NCBI GenBank assembly: GCA_013350335.1
Contig: CM023535.1
Span: 24,087,746 to 24,151,745, forward strand
Source of the DNA: Chimonanthus salicifolius
Taxonomy: Eukaryota > Streptophyta > Magnoliopsida > Laurales > Calycanthaceae
Reading direction: 5' to 3'
Length of the DNA: 64,000 bases
A program made the position numbers and the translations under genes. The notes under the pieces were generated by a model. It did no database searches. It was given only the letters and a program-made list of their open reading frames with translations, and was not told the DNA's origin. The first letter of the stretch is position 1; each line of letters opens with the position of its first letter. Positions 22,701 to 34,700 of the stretch are shown here, piece after piece.

Positions 22701-25700
22701 TCTTATTACAATGAAAACAAAGAAAGAGATGAAGTAGTTTTAGGGAAAGGCTTCCGAGATTGGAAGACTCCAGATCCTTGGTGGATGGCATCCCAACTCC
22801 TTCATCCACACAAGAAGAGTATGGCTTCAGTTTTTCAAGTATCCTATCCAAGGGTGGAGCAAGAAGTTGATCACAGAATTTGCCAGTAGGTTGGGGAAGC
22901 TCGCAGAAGTAGATGACGAAAATTTGAAGAACGATGGCGCCCCAACTCCTTCATCCAGTAGGAAAGTGTTTCGACTATCCTCTCCAAGGGTGGAGCAAGA
23001 AGTTGATCACGGCGTTTTCCAGTAGGTTGGGGAAGCTCGTAGAAGTGAATGACCGAAATTTGAAGAAGGAAGACTGCTCAATGCTGAAATTATTGGTGGA
23101 GCTTCGAATCACTAACCTCATCCAACCGGAGATTGTCCTAACAGCGGAAGGTCCTTTTATCATTACTGTTATAGAATACCTTGGAGAAATAAGATCATTC
23201 TTCTCGTCGCGAGATTCTTCGTCAAAAAACAGAAACCTCTCTTCAAAGCAATAGTCGGAGCATCCGTTGGTGCCAAGGACATGTGGCAAGCATGCAATGA
23301 CCGATGATCCACGAGACAACAACGACATGGTAGAAGGGGAAAGAGTCAATCCTATGATGAAATAGGAAGGGCTCCGAGGTGCTCTCCTTGGAAATGAAGG
23401 AAGAAAGAAAACCCAGGTCTCGAAAGTGGAAAATAGAGAATAACTCCCTCAGCCCTCGCACGCATGTTAATTCGTACAAGCTGGCTAGAGGAAAACCATC
23501 ATGAAATCGGTTTTGGACTTGGACCTGGACTCAAGAAGGGGCTTGCTAGAAACGGGTCTACAAATGGGCTTGGGTCAAAGGACAAATAAGGTGGGCCTGA
23601 AAGATGATGGGCTAGGGAAATTGGGCTTGGAGAATCTTGGACCAGCTGAGGAACTTGACTCGCTAGGTCATGGGCTTGTATCCTTTCCTCAGATGGGTCG
23701 AGAGAACATGGATTTCTTTGTTTTGAAGTCCTCTTATGGCCCAACAGAATTAGTGATCGGGGCTCCCCTTCTCTCCAAATAGTCCACCAATTGCTCAGTG
23801 GTAGCAATGACAGTGGAAGTGGGTGGCAAAAGTGACAACTACGCATGCATAGATCATCGCAAGGACCCAACGGAAAAGAAGAGGTCGTGATGCAATCCCC
23901 CTTAGTTGTTGTTATGAAAACAGTTAATAAAAATTGTAGAGAAAGCGAAGGAGTTGCAGAGGGGGTTTTGGCGATGACGAAGTCCGTGAGAACCACCTCA
24001 AGATCAGTGACGCTTACACCGTGGAAGCAATGGTGGTGGCAACATCTCCCTTAGCTTCCAACGCTGACAGCGGTGGTCACCATGAACATGCTAAGGCTTT
24101 CACCGCAGAAGTAACGGCAGAGTTGAAGGATGCTTTAGTTTCTCTAATACAAAAACCAATGGTTGTGAACAACAATGATATCAAAAAGGAATCAGATAAG
24201 ATTGGGTGTCTCCAACGATTGTCAAAGGCAAAGTTGGGTTTGATAGGGGTTGGAGGAGATGTGGTAACCAACGATGGTGGTGCAGTTTCTTCTAGTTGTG
24301 GACTGGAAGGATTGCGTAGACGCAAATACTAAAAGGAAGATGACAAAGAAATTTTGAAATAGGAAAAGCTCTTGGTGTTCAATTTTTCGATGAGGATAGA
24401 ACTAAAGCAGCCCTGAAGTGGGTTGAGAAAAGGGATAGAACCTCTTCCTCCTCATCAAGTGGGCCCAGAAGAGGCTACACTCCATTATTAATGGGACGAA
24501 GCGGATTCTTCAAAATTAAGTACATCCAGAAGAGAAGGTCGAGAAAGAGATTTGAGGATGTTAATGTATGCAAATGAAGATTCTCACTTGGAACGTGAGG
24601 GTCTTAGGACTTCGAGAGAAAAGAGGCATTATTAGTCGCTTCATAAAGATACAAAAAGTAGATATTTTACTTATTAAGGAGTTGAAGAAAGAGGAACTCT
24701 CTTCCATTTCAATCAAAGAAATCTGGGGCAAGAACGACGTTTCTTTTTTAAACCTTCCATTGGACAATCAGGTGGTTTGGTAATTCTTTGGAATCCTTGG
24801 ATTATAAATGTCTCCAATAGAAGAATGGCTACCCACTCTATTTCTATTAAAGGAAAACTAAAGAATGGTGGGATGGAATTTTGTCTTATGAATGTGTATG
24901 GTCCGAATTTAGTAGTTCACAGAGACGAGTTTTGGGCAGAATTGGAAGATCTACAATTATAAAGGACTAAAGCATGGTGTATTGCTGCCAATTTTAATGT
25001 GTTTAGACTTTAGATACCCATTAGAGAAGAGCGGAGGAGGTGGTTTCAATTTAGGTATGGAAGGCTTTACGAACTTCATCAAAAGGAATGGCTTACTTAA
25101 TTATCCCCTTATTGGTGGGGGGTTTACTTGGTCTAACGGTATGACGAAAGCGGCAATGAGTCGACTCGATGGATTCCTAGTTACTTAAGATTGGGATTGT
25201 AGCTTTCCTAACAGCAGTCAGATTAAACTTTTCAATCCCATTTCAAATCACTCGCTTATTCTATTGGATACAGTGAAAATAGACAGGGGCCCAAAACCTT
25301 CCCATTTTAACAATGCTTGGTGGAAGAACCCAAATTTGTTGATTTGGTTAAGGCATGGTTGAAGAATTTCTCGGTTCAAGTCTAGGCAGGATTTGCATTA
25401 TCCAGGAAGCTCGTATTATTGAAATCCAATGGTAATAAAGTGGAAGGGGGACGCTATGAATGAACTGGAAAGCTGGGACAAACTGGAGGAGGAAAGGAAT
25501 TTGGATGATGAGGAATTATGTTCGAAAAGGAGTTGCAAAGCCCAACCGTGGTATTGTTTACAGCTAGAAAAGTTAGAATGGAGACAGAAGTCTAGAGCTC
25601 TTTGGGAGGGAGATAAGAATAATAAAATCTTTCATCGCTTTGCTAATATAAGAAGAATCAGTAACACCATCAAATCTATAGTAGTGGATGGAAGAAGAAT

Positions 25701-28700
25701 CAAGAATAGAATAAGGGAGGAAGTGAAGAGGTATTTTTCACTAATTTCTAGACTTCTGGATCCCCGGTGCAATCATCTTCGCCGCCCTCCATAGATGTGT
25801 TTGTCCCCCCTGTCCCTCGCTTGCTTCGTCGTGGCTGGATCCTTTTCCGCGTACATTCTCCTGTCTCCCTCTTCTTTGGATTTTGTATCATTACCCTTTT
25901 TGTGTTGCGGTTTGTCTTCTAGTGTTGCTTGTTAAATGGCAGACAAGTTTCAAAGATCAGTGTTGGTGGATTGTTCAGTTTCTCTCTAGAACTACCTCTT
26001 CGAGGAAAGGTTTTGGATTCCTCAACAGCTTTCTAATCAGGCTTCATCATCTTCATTGGTTTCTAGACCTCCATCCTCCAATTTCAAGCTCTCACTACTC
26101 GATGGCTTCATCACACAACTACAAACATGATTCTCCTCGCATATTGGCAGGTTCAATGGATTTCTCAAACACATTCCCTTTTCTCTAGTCTTCCCTGCTG
26201 TTACCATCTACCTTTTATGCTTTGAGGCATTATTAGTAGACTGGTGCTGGGAGGTACAAGTCAGACCCTGAATACATTTCATGGTTTTCATTGAATCCCT
26301 CTATTTTTGCTTCCCCTCCACTCCCAATGAGGACACGACGAGAAGAGAAGCTAGTTCTAGTAATCTTTCCCCTTTTAGTTGGCTTAGATTTCGTTCTTTT
26401 CAGGATAGTAGGGAAGATAGAAATATTAGGATGGGGTTCATTTTAATAAAATCAATGGGGAGAAGGTGGAATGGATAGAAAGGCACTTTAGTGAGGAGAT
26501 TAAGTTGGCTTTGGAAAATCAAGAGGGACATGAAACGTCAGGACTAGATGGTTTCAATTTTAATTTCATTAAGAAGAGTTGGGAATCGTTTGGTCCAGAT
26601 TTCATGCGTGTCCATGAAAAAAGGTATAATCAATAAATGTCTGAAAAACTCTTTCATTACCTGGTTCCAAAAATGGAGGGTCCTTGACCAATAAGTCTTA
26701 TAGGTTGTGTTTATAAACATTTGGATAAGGTATTGGCGGGAAGATTGAAAGAGGCCCTCAAGGAGTATATTGGAGAATCTCAAAGGGCTTTTGTTGAAGA
26801 TAGGCAAATATTAGATGGAGTATTGGTTGCAAACAAAATGGTCCATATTAGGATGCAGGACAGGAAGCCAGGAATATTATTTAGAATTGACATGGAAAAG
26901 GCGTACGATTACGTGGACGGGAATTTTGTGGGCTACTTTTTTTATACTATAAGATTCGGTTCAAGATGGAAGAAATGGATGAAATCATGTATTGAGGGCA
27001 TATCCTCCTCAATTTTAGTCAATGGATCTCCGACTGACCTGATTGTGACTAATAGATGACTTAGGCAAGGTGATCCTCTATCCCCTTTTATTTTCACTTT
27101 GGTAGGAGAAGCCCTAAATTAATTCGTAGAGGGGCTAGGGATCTAGGTATCATCTGAGGTTTTTCAGTGTCAGAAATTATGCCAGTGGTCACTCATTTGC
27201 AATTTGCAAATAATAAGTGTTAGGTTATAAGGCAGTGTTGAGATGCTTCGAGCTGGTTTCAGGACTTAGGATAACCTAGGCTAGAGTACCTTGATTGGGA
27301 TCGAGATTGACAGAAGAATACCTTAAGAATCTAGTTGAGGAATTAGGTTACGGAGTTGGAAAACTTCCTTTCATATATCTGGGCTTACCAACTGGGGGAA
27401 CCCTAGATCTGAGAAATTTTGGGATACAATTATAGAAAAGTGGAGAAAAGGCTAGTGGGTTGGGGGAGGAATTACCTCTCACTAGGCGGTAGATTAACCC
27501 TTAAAAAATCAGTCTTGACTAAGCTCCCTTTATACTTTATGTCCATTTTTTAAATGCCAATTTTATTTGGAGATAAGGAGGATAGGAAAAGAGTGCATCT
27601 AGTTGAATGATCTGAAGTGACTAAACCTAGGTTTGTTGGGGTTTTGTGTGGTCCCTCTGGTGATAAGAAACCAAGCATTGCCATGCAAATGGAGTTGGAG
27701 ATTTGGCCGGGAGAGGGAAGTGATGTGGAGGAAAAAATTAGTTGCAAGGTATGGAGAGGAAGACATAGGAGGTTGGAGTTAAGGGACAAAGGTTGAAAAA
27801 GAAAGGGTCATATCTAGTGAGAGCCTGGTGGAGAATAGGCAAAGGTATAGGTAAGGTGGGTCAGCTCTATAAAGAGAAATTGAGATTGTTAGTTGAAAAG
27901 GAGACAAAACACTTTTCTGGAATGACCTTTGCTTTGGAGACATACCCTTGAGAGAGGTATTTCCTAGGCTTTATAGGATTGCTAGTAATAGGCCGACCAC
28001 AGTTAAGGATCATTATGTAGTGAACGGAGTCACGAGATGGGAGATTGCTTTTAGAAGAGAGCTCGGACTTTTGAGTAGTAAAGCTTGGATGAGTTGAGAG
28101 CAGCACTAAGGGATGCACCCATCTTCCAAAACTAGGATTATGAAATTATTTGGATGGATGATGCGTCAAGATCATTCTCACTTAAGGCAGGGGTTGAGAC
28201 GGCTCTTAAGAACTCCCTGGTTGATTCTAGCCTAAGTTTTTCAGCATAGTTAGGTGTTGATCCACTGAGGGTTCAAACGTTTGTGTCATGTGTTCTTAAA
28301 ACAAAAACTATGCCCAGATTGGAATTGAATCAGAGAGGCATGTTAAGCTCTATTGACGACCTATTCTATAACTTGGGTGGAGACCCTGAGAAGGATGTTG
28401 ATCACTTGTTTCGAAAATGTCAAATAATTACAACCCTTTGGTCTCGGTTTGCTGACTTGATGGGCGTATCATGGGTTTTCAATAAATCCTATGTCGGAAT
28501 GGTGGAGAGTTGGGAGAATTTCGATTGGATCTAAGAGAAAGGTAGCATGGAATACTATTTCGACAACTATCTTATGGTCAATTTGGAAGGAAAGGAACAT
28601 AAGAATTTTTTTAGAACAAAGCTGCAGAGACGAATGAGATATTCCAAATGGCTAAATGGAGGCTTTGCGCTTGGCTTGAGGCGAGTAAGGAGTTTCAAGG

Positions 28701-31700
28701 GCATAGCACATTGGACATTTATAGGTCATGGGAGGGTTGTTTGACAGGTAATTCTAAGAAGGAAATAGTCAGGGAGGTTTGGTCTTTTCTGCCGCTAGGC
28801 TTCATCAAGTCCAATGTAGATGGACCAGCAAGAGGTAAGCCTAGACCTGCAGGAATAGGAGGGGTATTGAGGAACTCAGATGGGGTATCATCCATTGTCT
28901 TTTTGGAGTCAGTGGGGGTCAGGGATTAAAATGAAGTTGAGATTCTATCAACTAGGAAAGCTTTGTCTTTGTGGGCGAGATACGATAGGGGGAAAGTTAT
29001 AATAGAAGGGGATTTGGTGTTATAATAGAAAGGGATTTGGTGTTATAATAGAAAGGGATTAAATGGGCAAGAGGATGCAAACGTCCTCCCTAGAAACTAG
29101 TCAAAGTAGCTAGGGAGAACAAGGCATTGCGTTACGGTAGAGAGGTATCTTTTGTACTCTAGCAAAGAGCGGGGTAGGGGGGTTTAGAAAGTTGAGAGGA
29201 AAATTATCTCTCTTATATTAATTCACTAAATAGAAGCCATATATATAGAGTACAAAGAATAACCTCTCACAACATTTGAGGATCCTATTTCCTAATTAAG
29301 AGATTACAGAATCAATCTAATCTAATCAACCATAAATGGACTTGGACACAAGGACCGAAACAAATCTCTCTTGTGTCCTGTGTGAACATGGACACAAGGA
29401 TGTTTTCTTCCTTTTACTATGAATTTGTAAAGAATGGGTGGAATTAATTGTTTTTTGGATCCCGGATTTTACCTTTTCTTCGTATATCCTTGTGTCCTGG
29501 TATTTTTTCTGTTCCTTTTATCTTGGATATAAGTCTCTTATACCTGTTACGTGTAATTTTCTTCTATATTAAGACAATTTCTTCTGTCACCACTCAAAAA
29601 GAGAAATCAGAGACCATAAAATGGTAGAAGTTTGTTCATCAACCTTTTGTTAAATATATAGGTAATTGAATAAGTAGAGATTTATTTTTTTTTTCTTTTT
29701 TCTTTGAGAGTGAGAGATTAGGTAGAGATCTAATTCAGCATGTCTTTATTTATCATCCATTTTTGCTTATGGTTTGTAAATCACCTTTTCAGGCCAAGCA
29801 TTCCCAGGTAATTGATTGGTTGAAGCCTAAGTGCAGTCCAAGTTATTCTTTCTCACCCAATTTCTCTTCTCATGTAAAAAATTCTTCAGCCTAGCAATTT
29901 TCTTCACATCATGGACAGTGTTTGGCAAGCAGGCATCAACCAAGCATATGTAGATGTTCATATTCACATGCAAACATACAAATGAATGTTAACACAGAAG
30001 TGTGAATAGTTTGAAATTACTTGGGCAACTGCAGCAGCTTCTTCTGCTTCTTTAAGCCGCACGAGCAGTTCACTTGCAGCTTGTACAGCTTCAGCAGTGT
30101 CCCTCAGTTGAGCTTGAAGTCCTCTGTTCTCATCTTGCAAGTATCGTCTTTCTTTTTCCCTCTCCACCTTCAAAGCTGAAATCTCAGCAGCAAGGGAATT
30201 GATGAACTTTGATTCAACACCCTTGACACCAGCCTTTGCTGCTGCCCGTTTCACATCATCTATCCCATCTCTCATCTTCTGCTGTCTAGCAAGGAAAGCA
30301 AAGTGATTTTCCTCAAGTTCCGCATACTGTTCAAGAATGCGGGCATGCCCTTGCATTGCTATATGCAATGCCTCTTTTAACTCCTCAGAGCATTTCTTCT
30401 CAGAATCAAGTTCTTGCTTCTGTTTCTCAGCAAGAGATCGAATTTCTTGGAGTTCAAACCTCAATTCTTCATAAAGAGAAATCCATTTGCTCTCCGTCTC
30501 AGCCCAAAGACACCTCTCCTGTTCAAATTTTTCTTCAATGTTTTTCTCAATGAACTCTTGAGTTGTACCAACAGGAGATGAAATAGCTTTGTTTGGATAA
30601 GTCAATTGAAGGGAAGGACTATGTTCTCGATTTAACTTAGCTGAAGAATCAACATAATATTGCAACTGTGTTTTTAAATACTGAATTTCTTCCATCAACA
30701 CATTCCTCTCGCCCATATCAAAAAAGTTTCTATAGCCATCCAGCTCATCTTGAACTTTTTTTAACTCTAATTTGATCCTCAAAACCTCAGGATGGTTGTC
30801 ATATTTTTCTCTAAGAAGCTGTAAATGTCATAAGAAGTGCATAACTTACAGTAAACAATTTGGCAGAAAAATATAAAAAATTAAAAAAAAAAAAAAAAAA
30901 AAAAACTAATGGGAATCAAACAGATCAAAGGGCAGAATAATTCATACTTTGTGCTCATTTGCCAGTGAGATGAACTCTTCTTCCATGAATTCTTCTCTTG
31001 GTAAAACACCATCCATAAGACCTTGAAGGCGAGAAATCTTATCCTCCCGTGTCTGTTCAATAATGGCATTGCACTCCCGTTCATGCTTGTATTGTTGGAC
31101 CTGCAAAAAGCCAAAACATCGTAAGAAGGGGAAACTGAAATAACATGAGAAGAGAACAAGAAAGCAATTTCCCCTATATGAAACTGAAAAAGATCCTGAC
31201 CAAACGATTTAAGTGAATAATTTCAGCAGCTTGCTTGGCACAGAATTCCTCAAGTGCCATTTCTCTTCTTATGGCTCCTGCCAAGACCTTCTCTACAACC
31301 TGCATAATAATGTGCAAGTCAGAAAAGTACTAAAAAAATTGTAAGACATTTTGAGACCCAAAACAAACTCTGCTCATTTCAGGTCTCTCCTGAAAGGATT
31401 GCACCATCAACTTCAAGCAAAAAACTGGAAATTTGGTTACCAGTTCAATGTTGGTTTTTTTTTTTTTCAATTTTGCTGCCACCTCATGCTTTGAAAAAAG
31501 TTAAATGGAGGTAGCCACACCCCTATGCCCACCGAAGTGAGGCATTGGGGTACATCTGAATGCACCCTAAAGTTCAATAGAATTCATCATCTTGCTTATG
31601 TATCTCCACTAATATGTAGATAAAAGGGAATTTTGTGTACATTAAAAAACATCACATCAATGTATATTTTAGCTGAAAAGGGTATGAAAATTTTGAAAAA

Positions 31701-34700
31701 GGACCTAAAAGGGTCTAAAAAAGTTGCAATATATAATAAGTCATGATATATGAAGCACAGATACTTCGAAACCCTTTGAGTATCCGTATCCGTGTCGGAT
31801 ACACACCCAATTAATTAAAATATTTTTTAAATGCGGATACGCCACCGATACACCCCGATACGTCACCGATACCCCACCAACAGGCCCGGATACACCACCA
31901 ATACGCCCGGACATACGACACGTGTAGGTGTTTTATTTTAGTCACTTATTTTTTTCTTAAGTGACTTTTGTTTGTTTGAAGTGGTGTTCTCTTATCATGT
32001 ACTTAGTATTTGAAGATTGGAAATGGAGTAGGAAAAATAGAGGAAATTTTGTTAAAAGGAATTAGGTTTCAAGTACGCAATGGATTGAGGGTATTGTTCT
32101 GGAAAGATATCTGGGTGGGGAGAGTCCGTTAATGGTGGTCTTTCCCAGACTATGTAGGGCGGCTCTTAATCGCAAAGCTCTGATAAGTGATTGTTATAGA
32201 GAGGTCAATGGTTCACCACAGTGGTCAATTCTTTTAGAAGGACCTTGAGGGATTTTGAGATTACTTCCCACCAAACGTTAATGGGAATCATTAGTGATAT
32301 AAGCTTGTGGACGGAGAAGGAGGATAAGTGGATTTGGTCTTTGGAGCCGTCTGGGTCCTTTTCAGTAAAATCAATCTTGCGATGTGCTTATGTAGAAAAC
32401 GCACCCTCACCTCCCTCATGCAACCTGGCTTGGAATAACAAGACCCCCCCTAGAATACAGATTTTCATGTGGACAGCTCTGAGGAAAACGATCCTTGTTA
32501 GACTTAATCTGAGGAGTAGATGTGTTATTCCAGAAGAGGCCTCAACAATGTGTACTTTGTGCGAGTTAGAAGAGGAGTTTGTGCATCATTTGTTATGTAG
32601 ATGTCGTTTCACGAGGGTTGTGTGGTATTTGTTCCTGGGCTTGTTTGGGTGCTCGTGGCTCTTTGGAAGTAATGTGGAGGATTCAATGGTGGCTTGGATG
32701 GGGAATCTCTTTACAGGTAGACGTAGAGCGGTCTGGAAAATGGTACCGTTCGCCGTCTGTTGGGCAATTTGGAAAGAGCACAATGGGAGGATTTTTTAGG
32801 ATAAGAAAAGAAATCCTAGAGATGTCTTTGAGAGGGCAAAATGGCAGTTGATTGGGTGGTTGTTTGTTTGTAAAGAATTTCAGGGTTTAGATCCATAGAA
32901 CTTTTATCTATCTTGGGAAGGCTGTATGAAAGGGGCGGGTAAAGCTAGTAAGAATTCGGTTAAGTGGGTAGCGCCTCCTCTGAGTTCTTGGAAATTCAAT
33001 GTTGATGGAGCAGCTAGGAGAAAACCAGAGCCGGCTGGAATTGGTGGTGTCCTTCAGGATGATAGGGGTAGATTGTTAGCTGCTTTTTCGGTATCAGTAG
33101 GGTCAATGTAGTCAAATGAGGCCGAACTGCGAGCAATTACAAGAGCACTTCAGGTTTGGTCTACGTTTAGAGGTGGTCCTCTTATTATCGAAGGTGACTC
33201 ATCTAATGCCATTGTGTGGGCTAGTAATAGGAAATTCCCCCGATGGAGGCTGGTTGGTATTGCTAGGGACATCTGGAGTTTGTACAGTAGGGGTAACATC
33301 TCTTTTACTCATGCGCCTCGTTCAGCAAACTATGTTGTAGATTTTTTGACGAAAACTGGTGTTCAGCTTCTAACACCGGCGTTGGTTTTTTTCCCGATGG
33401 CCAACCTTGAGAGCTAGAGGGATTGGACCTCCAGTGATATTCATTTGGGGTGGACATTGGTGTATCATTGATTTTCTGTTTATTTCTGTTATTTTTGTGT
33501 TTGGTTTTCTTGATATCCTGTTTTTATTATTTTCTTTGAGTATATATCTCCATTACTTAATCCTACTTATGTAACTCCTTATTTTAATGAAATTTAATCG
33601 TTGATGCTTCAAAAAAAAAAAAAAAAAGTAGAATTTATGATGTTTTTTCTAGATGTCTGAATTTATTTTGTATGTATATATATATATATATATATTTTAA
33701 TTCAGCATATCACGCCGCACCCATATCCTAATTTTTCAAAAGTTGTATTTCCGTATCAGATACGTGTCATATCCGATACGTGCACCCGTATCGGTGCTTC
33801 TTAGGTCATGATGTATGGGAAAAGCCCTCATAGATAAGTAAATATACAGATACATATATAATATGAATATATATACATATACATATAAATGCATCACAAA
33901 GATTTTATCCTGCAGAATGCTTTTGGACGTACTTTAGGAACTTGTATATTGGATTTGTCAGTGGTTTGTGATCCATCAACAGGAACTAAAGGCAATTCTG
34001 AGCCAGCATTTTGCTCTTTGCATTCTTGCTGTGAGGTTCTGGTCTTGCAATAACTACAAATATATGTATACATATTTTCTTGTCTGTCTTGCTCGTCAAA
34101 AAGAGTTTGCACACCCACTTCAACCTTGTTGACCGGCAAAAGTGGCTTTAGTTCCATACGTCTAAGTGAAAAGCTAAATGAAGACCTCCTCGAAGGTGAA
34201 CTCCGTTGATGACCATCGATTGCTTCCAGGCCACGATGGAGGCTAGCTGCCAAACATTCAGTTGACGAGAGGGAAACCCTACCTGTATGAGTGAAGAGGG
34301 CATTGGAAGAACTCTCTTTCAATTGTTGTGCAAAAGACAGGCTCATAACATCTGGGCCTGACTTTATGCTCTCCGCTACATTTTTCTGAGAGGCTGTTGA
34401 AGTTGATGATGTCCTGAGACTTTTCCTGCTGCCATTATCAGCTCTGGGTGAGATACTCATAGTTGGAGACTGAAGAACTGGAGATGACTCACATTGTATA
34501 GTATCAAGGTTGGGTTGAAGAATTCCATTTGGAGAGCAGATCGGAGAAGTATGAGGTGGATCTGCAACTCCTATATCTGGAGATTCTGCAGCAATTGATT
34601 TAGAGTTCAAACAAACAAAAGATTTCTTCCCAACTGGCTCCTTAACTGATCCTCCATTATTCAACTTACATTCTGGAGAGACCAAAACCATCTCCTCAAC

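Larger units (their letters stand above)
21060..24340 (+). pseudogene. LINE ORF1 remnant (DUF4283-like), split by an insertion
   Basis: Reading frames on both sides of 21689-22601 join in sense: 'WLA.S.VV' before the insertion and [15 protein letters not shown] after it. Downstream are the blocks [21 protein letters not shown] and a gag-like helix region, broken by stops. A basic, Gly-rich region with repeated 'LGLGQ' follows (about 23500-23780). Confidence 0.6.
20950..29165 (+). mobile_element. decayed L1-like LINE (interrupted by 21689-22601)
   Basis: Order on the + strand: ORF1 remnants (about 21060-24340), AP-endonuclease (24568-25190), reverse transcriptase (about 26450-27130), zinc-binding RT-associated domain (28270-28480) and RNase H (28790-29165). 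This is the full L1-type plant LINE order. Many stops and frameshifts make it inactive. No poly(A) tail is seen because the RNase H end appears truncated near 29165. It lies in the last kinesin intron, antisense to the gene. The left boundary is approximate. Confidence 0.8.
31749..33804. mobile_element. Mutator-like element with nested LINE, 9-bp TSD
   Basis: The left end reads tatgaagcacagatac and the right end reads back as ctaagaagcaccgatac. Both are followed by runs of 'gtatcc/ggatac' motifs, giving degenerate terminal inverted repeats. 9-bp direct repeats flank it: gtcatgata (31740-31748) and gtcatgatg (33805-33813). TIR plus a 9-bp TSD is typical of Mutator-like elements. There is no transposase. 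Most of its length is a LINE tail inserted later. It lies in the kinesin intron 31300-33932. Confidence 0.7.

Noticed and set aside
32221..32799. 192-codon frame as a possible host gene
   Set aside because: The sequence is the zinc-binding RT-associated domain of an L1-like LINE, followed by RNase H and poly(A).
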